Origin: Streptomyces sp. CB09001 | GTDB taxonomy: Bacteria; Actinomycetota; Actinomycetes; Streptomycetales; Streptomycetaceae | Reading direction: 5' to 3' | DNA length: 64,000 bases | Assembly: GCF_003369795.1 (NCBI RefSeq) | Contig: NZ_CP026730.1 | Coordinates: 5,447,001 to 5,511,000, forward strand | Shown: positions 1 to 10,835 of the stretch, piece after piece | Layout of the letters: every line of letters starts with the position of its first letter | Position numbering within the stretch: the first letter of the stretch is position 1 | Notes under the pieces: generated by a model | Databases searched by the model: none | Seen by the model: only the letters and a program-made list of their open reading frames with translations | Told to the model about the DNA's origin: nothing | Program-made: the position numbers and the translations under genes

Positions 1-76
1 CGCGCTCCTCGAGCAGATGGCCGTGGACGTGGACAGGTGCCGAGAGCTCACCGCGACGGACGCCCCCAGGCCCTGA
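1..76 (+). CDS. C-terminal end of an unidentified protein (5' end outside window)
   Basis: An open frame enters at base 2 and stops with TGA at 74-76. It gives 24 residues rich in acidic and aliphatic amino acids (ALLEQMAVDVDRCRELTATD...), compatible with a terminal amphipathic helix. Codon third positions are mostly G/C, as expected of a real Streptomyces gene. It is convergent with the ABC transporter operon that ends at 165. Too little is visible to name the protein; it could also be a chance open frame. Confidence 0.45.
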   Translation, partial: ALLEQMAVDVDRCRELTATDAPRP

Positions 77-134
77 GGGCGTCCTTCCCCAGGCCCTGGG
101 AGCGTCCTTCCCCCGGGGGCCTGAGGGCGTCCTT
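64..134. repeat. Three imperfect 23-25 bp tandem repeats at a convergent gene end
   Basis: Three copies of a unit starting with a C run, containing CAGGCCCTGAGGG or a variant, and ending GCGTCCTT lie at 64-86, 87-109 and 110-134. The first copy overlaps the last codons of the upstream gene. CCC...GGG pairing within each unit allows weak hairpins, so the array may help terminate one or both convergent transcripts. Confidence 0.6.
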
Positions 135-164
135 CCTCCGTCGGCGCCACCCTGCCCGTCGGCG

Positions 165-1196
165 TCAGCCCGCCCGTTCGGCTGCGGGCCGCTCCGCCCG
201 GGCCCAGTGACAGGCGACCTGGGCCTCGTCGCCGCCGCGCAGGATCTCCAGCTCCTGGTTCCGGCAGGCGTCCGCGACTCCGGCCCGTCCGGCCTCGCCG
301 CCCGCCAGCACCGGGCAGCGGAGGTGGAAGCGGCAGCCGCCGGGGATGTACGACGGGTCCGGCGGCTCGCCGGTGAGCACGACCGGGGTGCCCGGCGCCT
401 CCGGCAGCACGGACAGCAGCGCCTGGGTGTAAGGGTGCCGCGGGGCCGTCAGTATCTGCTCCACCGCGCCCGTCTCGACGATCCGGCCGAGATACATCAC
501 CGCGACCCGGTCGGCGATGTTCCAGGCCAGACCGAGGTCGTGGGTCACCACCAGCGCGGACAGGCCCAGTTCGGTCCGCAGCCGCAGCAGCAGCGCGAGG
601 ATCTCGCCGCGCACCGACGCGTCGAGGGAGGCCACCGGCTCGTCGGCGACGAGGAGTTCCGGTTGCAGGACCAGCGCGCCCGCGATGACGACCCGCTGGC
701 GCTGGCCGCCGGACAGCTCGTGCGGGTAGCGCAGGAAGAACCGCTCCGGCGGACGCAGCCCGGCCCGCGACAGCGCCTCGGCGACCGCCGTCCGCTCGTC
801 CCTGGCGTGTCCGTGGATGCGCAGGCCCTCGGCGACGATGTCGTACACCGTGTGCCGCGGGTTCAGCGAGCCGCTCGGATCCTGCAGGACCAGCTGGGCC
901 CGTCTGCGGTACGCCTTGAGCGCACGGGCGGAGTACCCGAGAGGGGCACCGTCGAAGGTGACGCGGCCCCCGGTGGGCCTCACCAGGCCCAGCAGCGAGC
1001 GGGCGAGGGTCGTCTTGCCGCAGCCCGACTCGCCGACCAGCGCGACTATCTCACCCCGCCGGATGTCGAGGTCGACCCCGTCCACGGCCCGCGCGGCAGC
1101 CGCCCCGCGTCGGCCGGGAAAGGTGACGTGCAGCCCCTGGACACTCAGCAACGGGGGTGCGGCGCCGGGTGCGCCGCCGGACATGGTGCTGCTCAT
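165..1196 (-). CDS. Oligopeptide-type ABC transporter ATP-binding protein (DppF/OppF class)
   Basis: A 343-aa cytoplasmic ATPase that would power uptake of peptides or similar solutes with the four genes upstream. Visible motifs are Walker A GESGCGKTTLAR, the ABC signature LSGGQRQRV, and Walker B LLVADEPVASLD followed by the switch histidine in VVTHD. The C-terminal oligopeptide-ABC extension contains CRFHLRCP. The ATG at 1196 overlaps the stop of the preceding ATPase gene (ATGA), which decides the start; a second in-frame ATG lies at 1184. It is the last gene of a five-gene minus-strand operon. Family and role are secure; the substrate is not readable from sequence. Confidence 0.93.
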   Translation of the reverse strand: MSSTMSGGAPGAAPPLLSVQGLHVTFPGRRGAAAARAVDGVDLDIRRGEIVALVGESGCGKTTLARSLLGLVRPTGGRVTFDGAPLGYSARALKAYRRRAQLVLQDPSGSLNPRHTVYDIVAEGLRIHGHARDERTAVAEALSRAGLRPPERFFLRYPHELSGGQRQRVVIAGALVLQPELLVADEPVASLDASVRGEILALLLRLRTELGLSALVVTHDLGLAWNIADRVAVMYLGRIVETGAVEQILTAPRHPYTQALLSVLPEAPGTPVVLTGEPPDPSYIPGGCRFHLRCPVLAGGEAGRAGVADACRNQELEILRGGDEAQVACHWARAERPAAERAG

Positions 1197-2470
1197 GGCG
1201 CACTGCTCCTCACTCCGTCGTCCTCCGCCGACGCGACCCCGCCCGCGCCGCGTCCAACGCCGCTCCAGCGGCCGTCGGCCGACCCGCGTGCGCCGCCGGG
1301 GCTCCCGGCGGGTTCGGTGCCCTCGCCGGTGTCGCGGGTCCCGGCAGGCTTGCCGTCCTCGGTGGCCGCGTTCCCGGCAGGTGTCGCGGCCTCGTTGGGC
1401 GTTTCGCTTCCGGCAGGTGTCGCGTCCTCGTTGGGTCTCCCGCCGCCGGCAGGTACGACGCCCCCGTCGGGCGCCCCGCTCCCGGCAGTTGCGCCGTCGC
1501 CGCCCGGCGGCACCGTGCCGTTCGGCCCCACGTGCACGCAGGCTGCCCGGCGCCGTGTGCCCGCGTCCCGCAGCGGCTGGTCCTGGGTGGCACAGAGGTG
1601 CAGCGCCACCGGGCAGCGCGGATGGAACGCGCACCCGGACGGCACCGCCGCAGGGTCGGGCGGGTCGCCCGGCAGGCCGCGGGGCGCGAACCTCGAGGCC
1701 GGGTCCCCGATCGTGGGGAACGCCTCCGACAGCGCCCGGCCGTAGGGATGGCGGGCGTCGTCGTAGACCTGCTGGGCCGGGCCCTCCTCGACCACCCGGC
1801 CCGCGTACATCACCGCGAGCCGGTCGCAGGTGTCGGCCAGCACGGCCAGGTCGTGGCTGATCATGATCAGGCCGACGTCCTGCTCGCCCACCAGCCCCTC
1901 GATCAGCCGCAGGATCTGCGCCTGGATCATCACGTCGAGCGCAGTGGTCGGCTCGTCGGCGATGATCAGCCGCGGGTCACAGGCCAGCGCCATCGCGATC
2001 ATCACCCGCTGCCGCTGGCCCCCGGACAGCTCGTGCGGGTAGGCACTCGCCCGCGCCGCCGGAAGACCGACCTGCTCCAGCAGCTCCCCGGCCCGCCTGC
2101 GCGCCCCGGCCGGCGTGGCCCGGCGGTGCAGCAGGATCGGCTCGGCGATCTGGTCGCCGATGCGGTGGACCGCGTTCAGGGAGTGCATCGCGCCCTGGAA
2201 GACGATCGACGCACCCGCCCAGCGGACCGCCCGCACCCGGCCCCACTTCATCGTGAGCACGTCCTCGCCGTCCAGCAGGATCTCCCCGCCGACCCGCGCA
2301 CCCGGCGGCAGCAGCCGCAGCAGCGCCAGGGCCAGCGTGGACTTGCCGCAGCCGGACTCGCCCGCGATGCCGAGCTTCTCGCCCGCCGCCAGGGTCAGGT
2401 CGACCCCGCGCACGGCGGCCGCACCGCCGGGATACGTCACCTTCAGGTCCCGCACCTCGAGCAGACTCAA
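1193..2470 (-). CDS. Oligopeptide-type ABC transporter ATP-binding protein (DppD/OppD class) with repetitive tail
   Basis: A 425-aa partner ATPase of the same importer. It has Walker A GESGCGKSTLALALL, signature LSGGQRQRVMIA, Walker B LIIADEPTTALD, and an oligopeptide-ABC tail motif CAFHPRCP. The best start is TTG at 2470, embedded in TTGA with the stop of the upstream permease; upstream in-frame starts would read back into that permease. The protein should end near residue 330, as its relatives do. Instead it continues for about 90 residues of Gly/Pro/Ala/Glu-rich sequence with a roughly 12-residue PAG-containing period (about 1304-1459). The tail has no recognisable domain and is probably disordered. 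Confidence 0.9.
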   Translation of the reverse strand: MSLLEVRDLKVTYPGGAAAVRGVDLTLAAGEKLGIAGESGCGKSTLALALLRLLPPGARVGGEILLDGEDVLTMKWGRVRAVRWAGASIVFQGAMHSLNAVHRIGDQIAEPILLHRRATPAGARRRAGELLEQVGLPAARASAYPHELSGGQRQRVMIAMALACDPRLIIADEPTTALDVMIQAQILRLIEGLVGEQDVGLIMISHDLAVLADTCDRLAVMYAGRVVEEGPAQQVYDDARHPYGRALSEAFPTIGDPASRFAPRGLPGDPPDPAAVPSGCAFHPRCPVALHLCATQDQPLRDAGTRRRAACVHVGPNGTVPPGGDGATAGSGAPDGGVVPAGGGRPNEDATPAGSETPNEAATPAGNAATEDGKPAGTRDTGEGTEPAGSPGGARGSADGRWSGVGRGAGGVASAEDDGVRSSAP

Positions 2471-3420
2471 CGGGACACCCCCAGCCTGGGATTGAGAACG
2501 GCCTCCACCGCACGCCCGCACAGCGTGAACGCCAGCGCCACCACCGCGATCCCGATGCCCGGCGGCACCAGGTACCACCAGTCGCCGGAACTCACCGACC
2601 CCGCCTCCCGCGCGTCCTGCAGCAGCCCGCCCCAGGACACGACCGCCGGGTCCCCGAGCCCGAGGAAGGCCAGCGTCGCCTCGGCCAGGATCGCGGAGGA
2701 GATGATCAGCGTGGTCTGCGCGAGGATCAGCGGCATGACGTTGGGCAGCACGTGCCGGGACATGATGTGCCAGTGTCCGCCCCCGAGCGCCTTCGCCCGC
2801 TCGATGTACGGCCGTGACTCCACCGCCAGCGTCTGCGCCCGCACCAGCCGGGCCGTGGTCGGCCAGGTGGTCACGCCGATCGCGAGCACGATCGTGCCCA
2901 GCGACCGGGACAGCACCGTCGCCAGCACGATCGCCAGCACCAGCGTCGGCATCACCAGGAACCAGTCCGTGATCCGCATCATCACCGTGGCGTACCAGCC
3001 GCGGAAGTGGCCGGCCGTGATCCCGATGAGCGCGCCGATCAGCACCGAAAGCACCGCCGCGAGCAGCCCGACCAGGAGCGAGACGCGCGAGCCCCAGATC
3101 AGCAGGCCCAGCAGGCTCCGCCCGAACTGGTCGGTGCCCAGCGGGAACCGGCCGCTCGGGCTCTCCAGCGGCTGCCCGGGCGCGTCGGTCACGCTGTCCA
3201 CGTCCGACCCGACGGTCAGCGGCGCGGTCAGTGCCACGAGCACGAACAGCACCAGCGTGGCCAGCCCGAACACCCCCGCCCGGTGCTTGCGGTACTCCTT
3301 CCAGAAGCGCGCGACGGAGGCACGGCGCCGCCGACGGGCGAGCGCCCGCGGACCCGGCAGGCCGGACTTCGCCGGCGGCCCGGACGTGGATTCGGTGGTC
3401 TCGGTGGTGTCGGCGCTCAT
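2467..3420 (-). CDS. ABC transporter permease (DppC/OppC class)
   Basis: A 317-aa inner-membrane permease. A cytoplasmic basic N-terminus (RRRRRASVARFWKEY) precedes the first helix near residues 45-65. An extracytoplasmic stretch with LGTDQFGRSLL follows, typical of DppC/OppC, and then five more hydrophobic segments. The EAA loop that docks on the ATPases reads ERAKALGGGHWHIMSRHVLPN. The ATG at 3420 overlaps the DppB-type stop (ATGA), implying coupled translation. Together with the neighbouring permease it forms the translocation channel. Confidence 0.92.
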   Translation of the reverse strand: MSADTTETTESTSGPPAKSGLPGPRALARRRRRASVARFWKEYRKHRAGVFGLATLVLFVLVALTAPLTVGSDVDSVTDAPGQPLESPSGRFPLGTDQFGRSLLGLLIWGSRVSLLVGLLAAVLSVLIGALIGITAGHFRGWYATVMMRITDWFLVMPTLVLAIVLATVLSRSLGTIVLAIGVTTWPTTARLVRAQTLAVESRPYIERAKALGGGHWHIMSRHVLPNVMPLILAQTTLIISSAILAEATLAFLGLGDPAVVSWGGLLQDAREAGSVSSGDWWYLVPPGIGIAVVALAFTLCGRAVEAVLNPRLGVSR

Positions 3421-4463
3421 CGGCCCACCCTCGGATCGAGCATCGGATACAACAGGTCGGCCAGGGTGTTCATCAGGATCACCGCGGCGGCGAAGACGAA
3501 GAACAGCCCCTGCACCAGTGGCAGATCGGGCACGCTGAGCGCCTGGTAGAACAGCCCGCCGAGACCCGGCCAGGAGAAGACCGTCTCGACGAGGATGACC
3601 CCCGCCACGGTCCGCCCCAGATTGACGAAGACCAGCGTCACCGTCGGCAGCAGCGCGTTCGGCACGGCGTGCCGGCGCCGTACGAGATCGTCCCTGAGCC
3701 CCTTGGCCCGCGCGGTCGTCAGATAGTCGCTGCCCATCTCGTCCAGCAGCGCCGACCGGGTCACGAGCAGCGTCTGCCCGTACTCCACCGCGACCAGCGT
3801 CACCACCGGCAGTACGAGATGGTGCGCGACGTCGAGCACGTGCGCGAAGCCCTCCTCGCGGCCCGACTCCATCCCCCCGGTCGGGAACAGCCCCGGGATC
3901 GGGTCCACCCCCACCGACAGCACGATGATGAGCAGCAGCCCCAGCCAGAAGGACGGGATGGAGTAAAGAGTCAGCGCCAGCCCGGTGTTGAGCCGGTCGC
4001 CGAGCCCGCCGTGCCGCCACGCCGAGCGGGTGCCGAGGAAAGCGCCCAGCGCGGTGTAGAGCACGAAGGCCGTGCCGGTGAGCAGCAGAGTGTTCGGCAG
4101 CGCCTCGGTGATCTTGTCGACGACGGGCGCGTGGAACTGGTACGACGTCCCCAGGTCCCCGCTCAGCGCCTTGACGCAGTAGTCCGTGAACTGCTCCCAC
4201 AGCGGCAGGTCGAGCCCGAACTCCTCCTTGTACACGGCGAGCTGCTCGGCCGAGACCGGGCGGCCACCGGTCATGAACTTCACCGGATCGCCGGGGATCA
4301 GCCGGAAGAGGAAGAAGCTCGTGACGAGCACGGCGAACAGCGAGACGACCGCGCCCGCCAGCTTCCCCGCCACGTACCGCGGATACGCGCTGCGGGTCGG
4401 CCCCCGCGGTGTCGCGGCCGCGGGAGCCCGCTTCTCGACGGCGGAGCCGGTAGCGCTACTCAC
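3417..4463 (-). CDS. ABC transporter permease (DppB/OppB class)
   Basis: A 348-aa inner-membrane permease that pairs with the downstream DppC-type protein. The first helix (AGAVVSLFAVLVTSFFLFRL) is followed by the family hallmark RLIPGDPV. A long periplasmic-side loop and further helices come next, and a permease EAA loop near RAKGLRDDLVRRRHAVPNA. The GTG at 4463 overlaps the stop of the binding-protein gene by 8 bp (GTGAGTAG). About 30 residues ahead of the first helix are Ala/Pro/Arg-rich and look unstructured. Confidence 0.92.
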   Translation of the reverse strand: MSSATGSAVEKRAPAAATPRGPTRSAYPRYVAGKLAGAVVSLFAVLVTSFFLFRLIPGDPVKFMTGGRPVSAEQLAVYKEEFGLDLPLWEQFTDYCVKALSGDLGTSYQFHAPVVDKITEALPNTLLLTGTAFVLYTALGAFLGTRSAWRHGGLGDRLNTGLALTLYSIPSFWLGLLLIIVLSVGVDPIPGLFPTGGMESGREEGFAHVLDVAHHLVLPVVTLVAVEYGQTLLVTRSALLDEMGSDYLTTARAKGLRDDLVRRRHAVPNALLPTVTLVFVNLGRTVAGVILVETVFSWPGLGGLFYQALSVPDLPLVQGLFFVFAAAVILMNTLADLLYPMLDPRVGR

Positions 4464-6321
4464 GGTCGTCGGCCGACGCCCGCCGGCGGACGGCGAACAG
4501 CACCCCGAGACCCACGAGGACGACGACGCCCGCCGCGATCCCGATCACGGTCCCGGTCGACGACGAACCCCCGGAGGAGTCGCCGGAGTCGGCGGGCACC
4601 GCCGACCACCAGCTCCAGTAGCCGTCCTGCCCGTAGATGTTGCCCGCGGCGGACGGCATCGTGGTGATCGACTCGATCTGGTCCGTGCGGTAGGCCTCGA
4701 CCGCGTTCGGGTACGCCATGACGTTCATGTACCCGGTGTCGTACAGCCGGGACTGCATCTGCTTGACGATCTCCGCCCGCTTGCCGGCGTCGTACTCGCC
4801 CAACTGCCGTGCGTACAGGTCGTCGTACTTCTTGTCGCAGATGAAGTTGTCGGTGGCCCCGGTGTCCTTCGGCGTCGCCGGGAGCGCCGCGCAGGTGTGG
4901 ATGGAGAGCACGAAGTCCGGGTCGGGGTTGACGGACCAGCCGTCGAAGGCGAGGTCGTACTTGCCGGCCAGCCACGGGTCGGTCACGTTGTCCAGGCAGT
5001 TGAGGGTGACCGAGATGCCCAGCTCGCCCCACCACTCCTGGAGGTACTTGCCGACCGCCTTGTCGTTCGGGTCGGTGGCGTGGCACAGGATGCGGTAGTC
5101 GAGCGGCTTGCCGTCCTTGCCGAGGCGCTTGCCGTCGGAGTCCGTCCGGTAGCCCGCCTGGTCGAGCAACTGGGCCGCCTTCGCGGGATCGTAGGCCAGC
5201 TCCTGCTCGGCCGACGGCTCGAAGAAGTACGAGGAGAAGCGCGGCGGGATGTAGCCCGCGCCCTCGACCGCGTGGCCCTGGAACACCTTGTCGACGATCG
5301 CCTTGCGGTCCACCGCCATGAACAGCGCGTTGCGCACCCGCTGGTCCAGCAGTGAGGGGTCGCCGTCACCGAACTTCGTCCCGTCCTTCGCCCGCGCGCC
5401 CGGGTTGGTGGCCAGGGCGTAGAAGCGGCGGCCGGGGGCGTCGTTGACGCGGATGTTCTCCTCGCTCTTGAGCGAGTCGGCCTGGGCCGGAGTCAGCGAC
5501 GGCGACCCGGCGACGAACGACACCTCGCCCTTGCGCAGGGCGGCGACGGCGGCGTCCTGGTCCTTGTAGTACCGGAAGACCAGCTCGTCGAACTTCGGTG
5601 CGCCGCGCCAGAAGTCCTTGTTGGCCTTCAGCCGCACATAGCTGTCCGGCTTGTAGTCGGTGAGCACGAACGGCCCGTTGCCGACGATCGGAAAGTCCTT
5701 GTCGTTGTTGAACTTGGAGAAGTCGTCGACCTTCTCCCACACGTGCTTGGGCACGATGGGCACGTCCAGCGCGGTCATCGTGGCCTGCGGCTTCTTCAGC
5801 CGGATCACCAGCTGGGTGGGGCTGGGCGCGGTGACCTCGGCGAAGTTGCCGACGAAGCTGCCGTTGGCGGTGGCGGCGCCCGGGTCGGTCATCATCGTGT
5901 TGAACGTCCACGCCGCGTCCTCGGCGGTGGCCTGCTCGCCGTCCGACCACTTGGAGTCGGAACGGATCGTGTACGTCCAGGTCAGCTTGTCCGGCGAGGA
6001 CTTCCACTCGGTGGCGAGACCCGGTATGACGTGGTTGTCCTTGGCGTCGTAGTTGGTCAGGTACTCGTACGTCAGCCGGTGGATGCTCGTACTGAGCAGC
6101 CGTACCGCCAGGAAGGGACTGAGCGAGTCGACGCTCTGCGCCACGGCGACGGTGAGCACCTTGTCGCCGCCGTCGCCCCCGTCGCCCTCCTTCGCCGAGA
6201 CCGAGGGGGCGACCGCCCCCGACGCGAGGAGCAGCGCACCGGCGCCGGCTGCCGCGAGGAGACGGGTTCGCCACGGCCGGTGGGCGGTACGTCCGCTGCC
6301 GTGCTGATCGTGTCTGTTCAT
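4456..6321 (-). CDS. ABC transporter solute-binding protein (SBP family 5) with C-terminal membrane anchor
   Basis: A 621-aa extracytoplasmic peptide-type binding protein. A basic N-terminus and hydrophobic core (LLAAAGAGALLLASGAVA) end in an AxA-type cleavage site (SVSA/KEG). There is no lipobox cysteine. The SBP_bac_5 fold follows, with LTYEYLT, GLATEWK and WTYTIRSDSKWSDG typical of the family. The end is a Ser/Gly linker, a hydrophobic helix (GIAAGVVVLVGLGVLFAV) and RRRAS, so the protein is probably held by a C-terminal helix. The ATG at 6321 has GAGGT about 10 nt upstream; an in-frame ATG at 6342 would precede that ribosome site and is less likely. Confidence 0.93.
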   Translation of the reverse strand: MNRHDQHGSGRTAHRPWRTRLLAAAGAGALLLASGAVAPSVSAKEGDGGDGGDKVLTVAVAQSVDSLSPFLAVRLLSTSIHRLTYEYLTNYDAKDNHVIPGLATEWKSSPDKLTWTYTIRSDSKWSDGEQATAEDAAWTFNTMMTDPGAATANGSFVGNFAEVTAPSPTQLVIRLKKPQATMTALDVPIVPKHVWEKVDDFSKFNNDKDFPIVGNGPFVLTDYKPDSYVRLKANKDFWRGAPKFDELVFRYYKDQDAAVAALRKGEVSFVAGSPSLTPAQADSLKSEENIRVNDAPGRRFYALATNPGARAKDGTKFGDGDPSLLDQRVRNALFMAVDRKAIVDKVFQGHAVEGAGYIPPRFSSYFFEPSAEQELAYDPAKAAQLLDQAGYRTDSDGKRLGKDGKPLDYRILCHATDPNDKAVGKYLQEWWGELGISVTLNCLDNVTDPWLAGKYDLAFDGWSVNPDPDFVLSIHTCAALPATPKDTGATDNFICDKKYDDLYARQLGEYDAGKRAEIVKQMQSRLYDTGYMNVMAYPNAVEAYRTDQIESITTMPSAAGNIYGQDGYWSWWSAVPADSGDSSGGSSSTGTVIGIAAGVVVLVGLGVLFAVRRRASADDRE

Positions 6322-6412
6322 GACTACCTGACCTCGCGTCATCGCACGCGCAGACGCCGGGCGTCCTCGCGTGAGGCGGGCTTGAACGGTGGTGAACGCG
6401 GAATGAAGTGTG

Positions 6413-6442
6413 TGTCTACCAGCGGCAGTCTGCGCGCGTCAA
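6413..6442 (-). promoter_or_regulatory. Likely promoter of the ABC transporter operon
   Basis: On the minus strand TTGACG (6442-6437) is followed by an 18-nt spacer and TAGACA (6418-6413), a good match to the vegetative actinobacterial promoter. Transcription would start about 85 nt before the binding-protein ATG. Apart from this element and the downstream terminator of the next gene, the 6322-6623 gap shows nothing else I can name. Confidence 0.55.
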
Positions 6443-6573
6443 CGGTATGTCAAACCCCATGTGGCCTGCGGAAACGACGAGTTGACCCATACGTGACCCT
6501 CATTGGCGCAGACCACTGGCGCTTGCCTGGTGAGAGCGTGGCGGCTGGGGCGGACGTTGCCGTTCGCACACGC

Positions 6574-6612
6574 CCGAAGGCCCGCGCCGTCGAGGACGGG
6601 GCGGGCCTTCGG
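6574..6612 (-). terminator. Hairpin terminator after the EspI-like gene
   Basis: A perfect 12-bp inverted repeat (6574-6585 with 6601-6612, arms CCGAAGGCCCGC and GCGGGCCTTCGG) sits 12 nt past the stop of the minus-strand gene ending at 6624. There is no T run, as is usual in Streptomyces. Confidence 0.7.
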
Positions 6613-6623
6613 AGGTGGTGGGG

Positions 6624-9770
<3,147 letters not shown>

Positions 9771-9898
9771 AGTTCCTCCTGATGTGGTCGAGCACCCTCA
9801 AGCCGTGCTGGGGCGACCCTTGCTTGTCCTTCGAAATTGTCCGAGGTCGTCCGATCCACCGGTTCTCCCCCTGAGACGCCGACCCCCGCTCACGGGTT

Positions 9899-9949
9899 CT
9901 GGTGTCGCGCCCGACACCAGCCTAATCACGAGTGACCCACCCCCGTCAG
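9899..9949 (-). promoter_or_regulatory. Candidate promoter with overlapping palindrome upstream of the EspI-like gene
   Basis: On the minus strand CTGACG (9949-9944), a 19-nt spacer and TAGGCT (9924-9919) form a weak promoter. A perfect 9-bp inverted repeat with a 4-nt loop (CTGGTGTCG at 9899-9907, CGACACCAG at 9912-9920) overlaps the -10 element and the expected start. It could be an operator, or equally the 3' hairpin of the upstream eccE transcript. Confidence 0.35.
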
Positions 9950-10058
9950 GCCCCCGTACCCCTGCCCACCTCGGTGCCCAACGTCACAACTGACCCAAAA
10001 AACATGCGCTTTCACGCTATACCGGACACAATCGGGTGATCCGGCCCACCCGGTTCAG

Positions 10059-10835
10059 TCAGTCCATCCGCCGGGGCGTACCCAGGAGGCCGGCCTCCAC
10101 ATCGGTCGGCTGTGTCATCACGTACTGCCGGTCCCGTTCCGTACACCACAGGGTGACCCCGTCGGCGAGGGTCGGAAGTGCCTCGTACTCGGAGCGGGGC
10201 AGGCCGGTCACCCGGCCGATCTCCACCGCCTCGTCCGGTGATACGCGCTGCACGCCCACCAGGCGCGCCTGACGCATCAACCGAGGCGCGAGCGGACTCA
10301 GATACGGCAGCAGCGTCAGCACGGACTGCCAGGGCGCGGAAACCACCCGGCCGCGAGGCGGACGCATGCCGCAGTCCCGGATGACCAGGACCGGTGCCGC
10401 CGCCGAGGCTCCCTGCGGAGGGACCCGGCCCACCTCGTGCACGGTCATGCCGGACTGACCGCCACCGACCGCCTGCACCACCTGCGCCCAGTGAGCCGGG
10501 CGACCCGTCTCCACGGCCACCCGGGCGCCCGTCGCCGCAACGCGCAGCGCCAGGACCTGCGTGGTCCACAGTCCGCCGATCAGCAGGACGTCGAAGGGCG
10601 TCGGGCGGTTCACCCCCAGCACGGCGGGCTGCCCCTCGCCATTGACACCCACCACGACACCGTCGTCCCCGACGGGCAGGCCGAGCGCGTCAACCTGGGC
10701 CATGGAGAGCGTGTGCCGCGGATGACGGGGGCCCAGGAGACCGAAGCCGGTGCGCAGACGCGCCCGCGGGCCGGTGACCGGCCGCCCGGAAGCGGCGGCC
10801 CCGGGCGTCGGAGCGGTGGACGGCGTAAAGGCCAT
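10059..10835 (-). CDS. Conserved hypothetical protein of the Streptomyces type VII secretion locus
   Basis: A 258-aa soluble-looking protein without signal peptide or membrane helix. A disordered Ala/Pro-rich N-terminus of about 40 residues is followed by a mixed alpha/beta region with segments such as PFDVLLIGGLWTTQVLALR, GARVAVETGR and VSAPWQSVLTLLPYL. Its ATG at 10835 shares one base with the eccE stop (TGATG), so it is translated with eccE, and the EspI-like gene follows. I do not recognise a domain. Coupling to eccE argues for an accessory role at the cytoplasmic face of the secretion machine. Confidence 0.75.
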   Translation of the reverse strand: MAFTPSTAPTPGAAASGRPVTGPRARLRTGFGLLGPRHPRHTLSMAQVDALGLPVGDDGVVVGVNGEGQPAVLGVNRPTPFDVLLIGGLWTTQVLALRVAATGARVAVETGRPAHWAQVVQAVGGGQSGMTVHEVGRVPPQGASAAAPVLVIRDCGMRPPRGRVVSAPWQSVLTLLPYLSPLAPRLMRQARLVGVQRVSPDEAVEIGRVTGLPRSEYEALPTLADGVTLWCTERDRQYVMTQPTDVEAGLLGTPRRMD

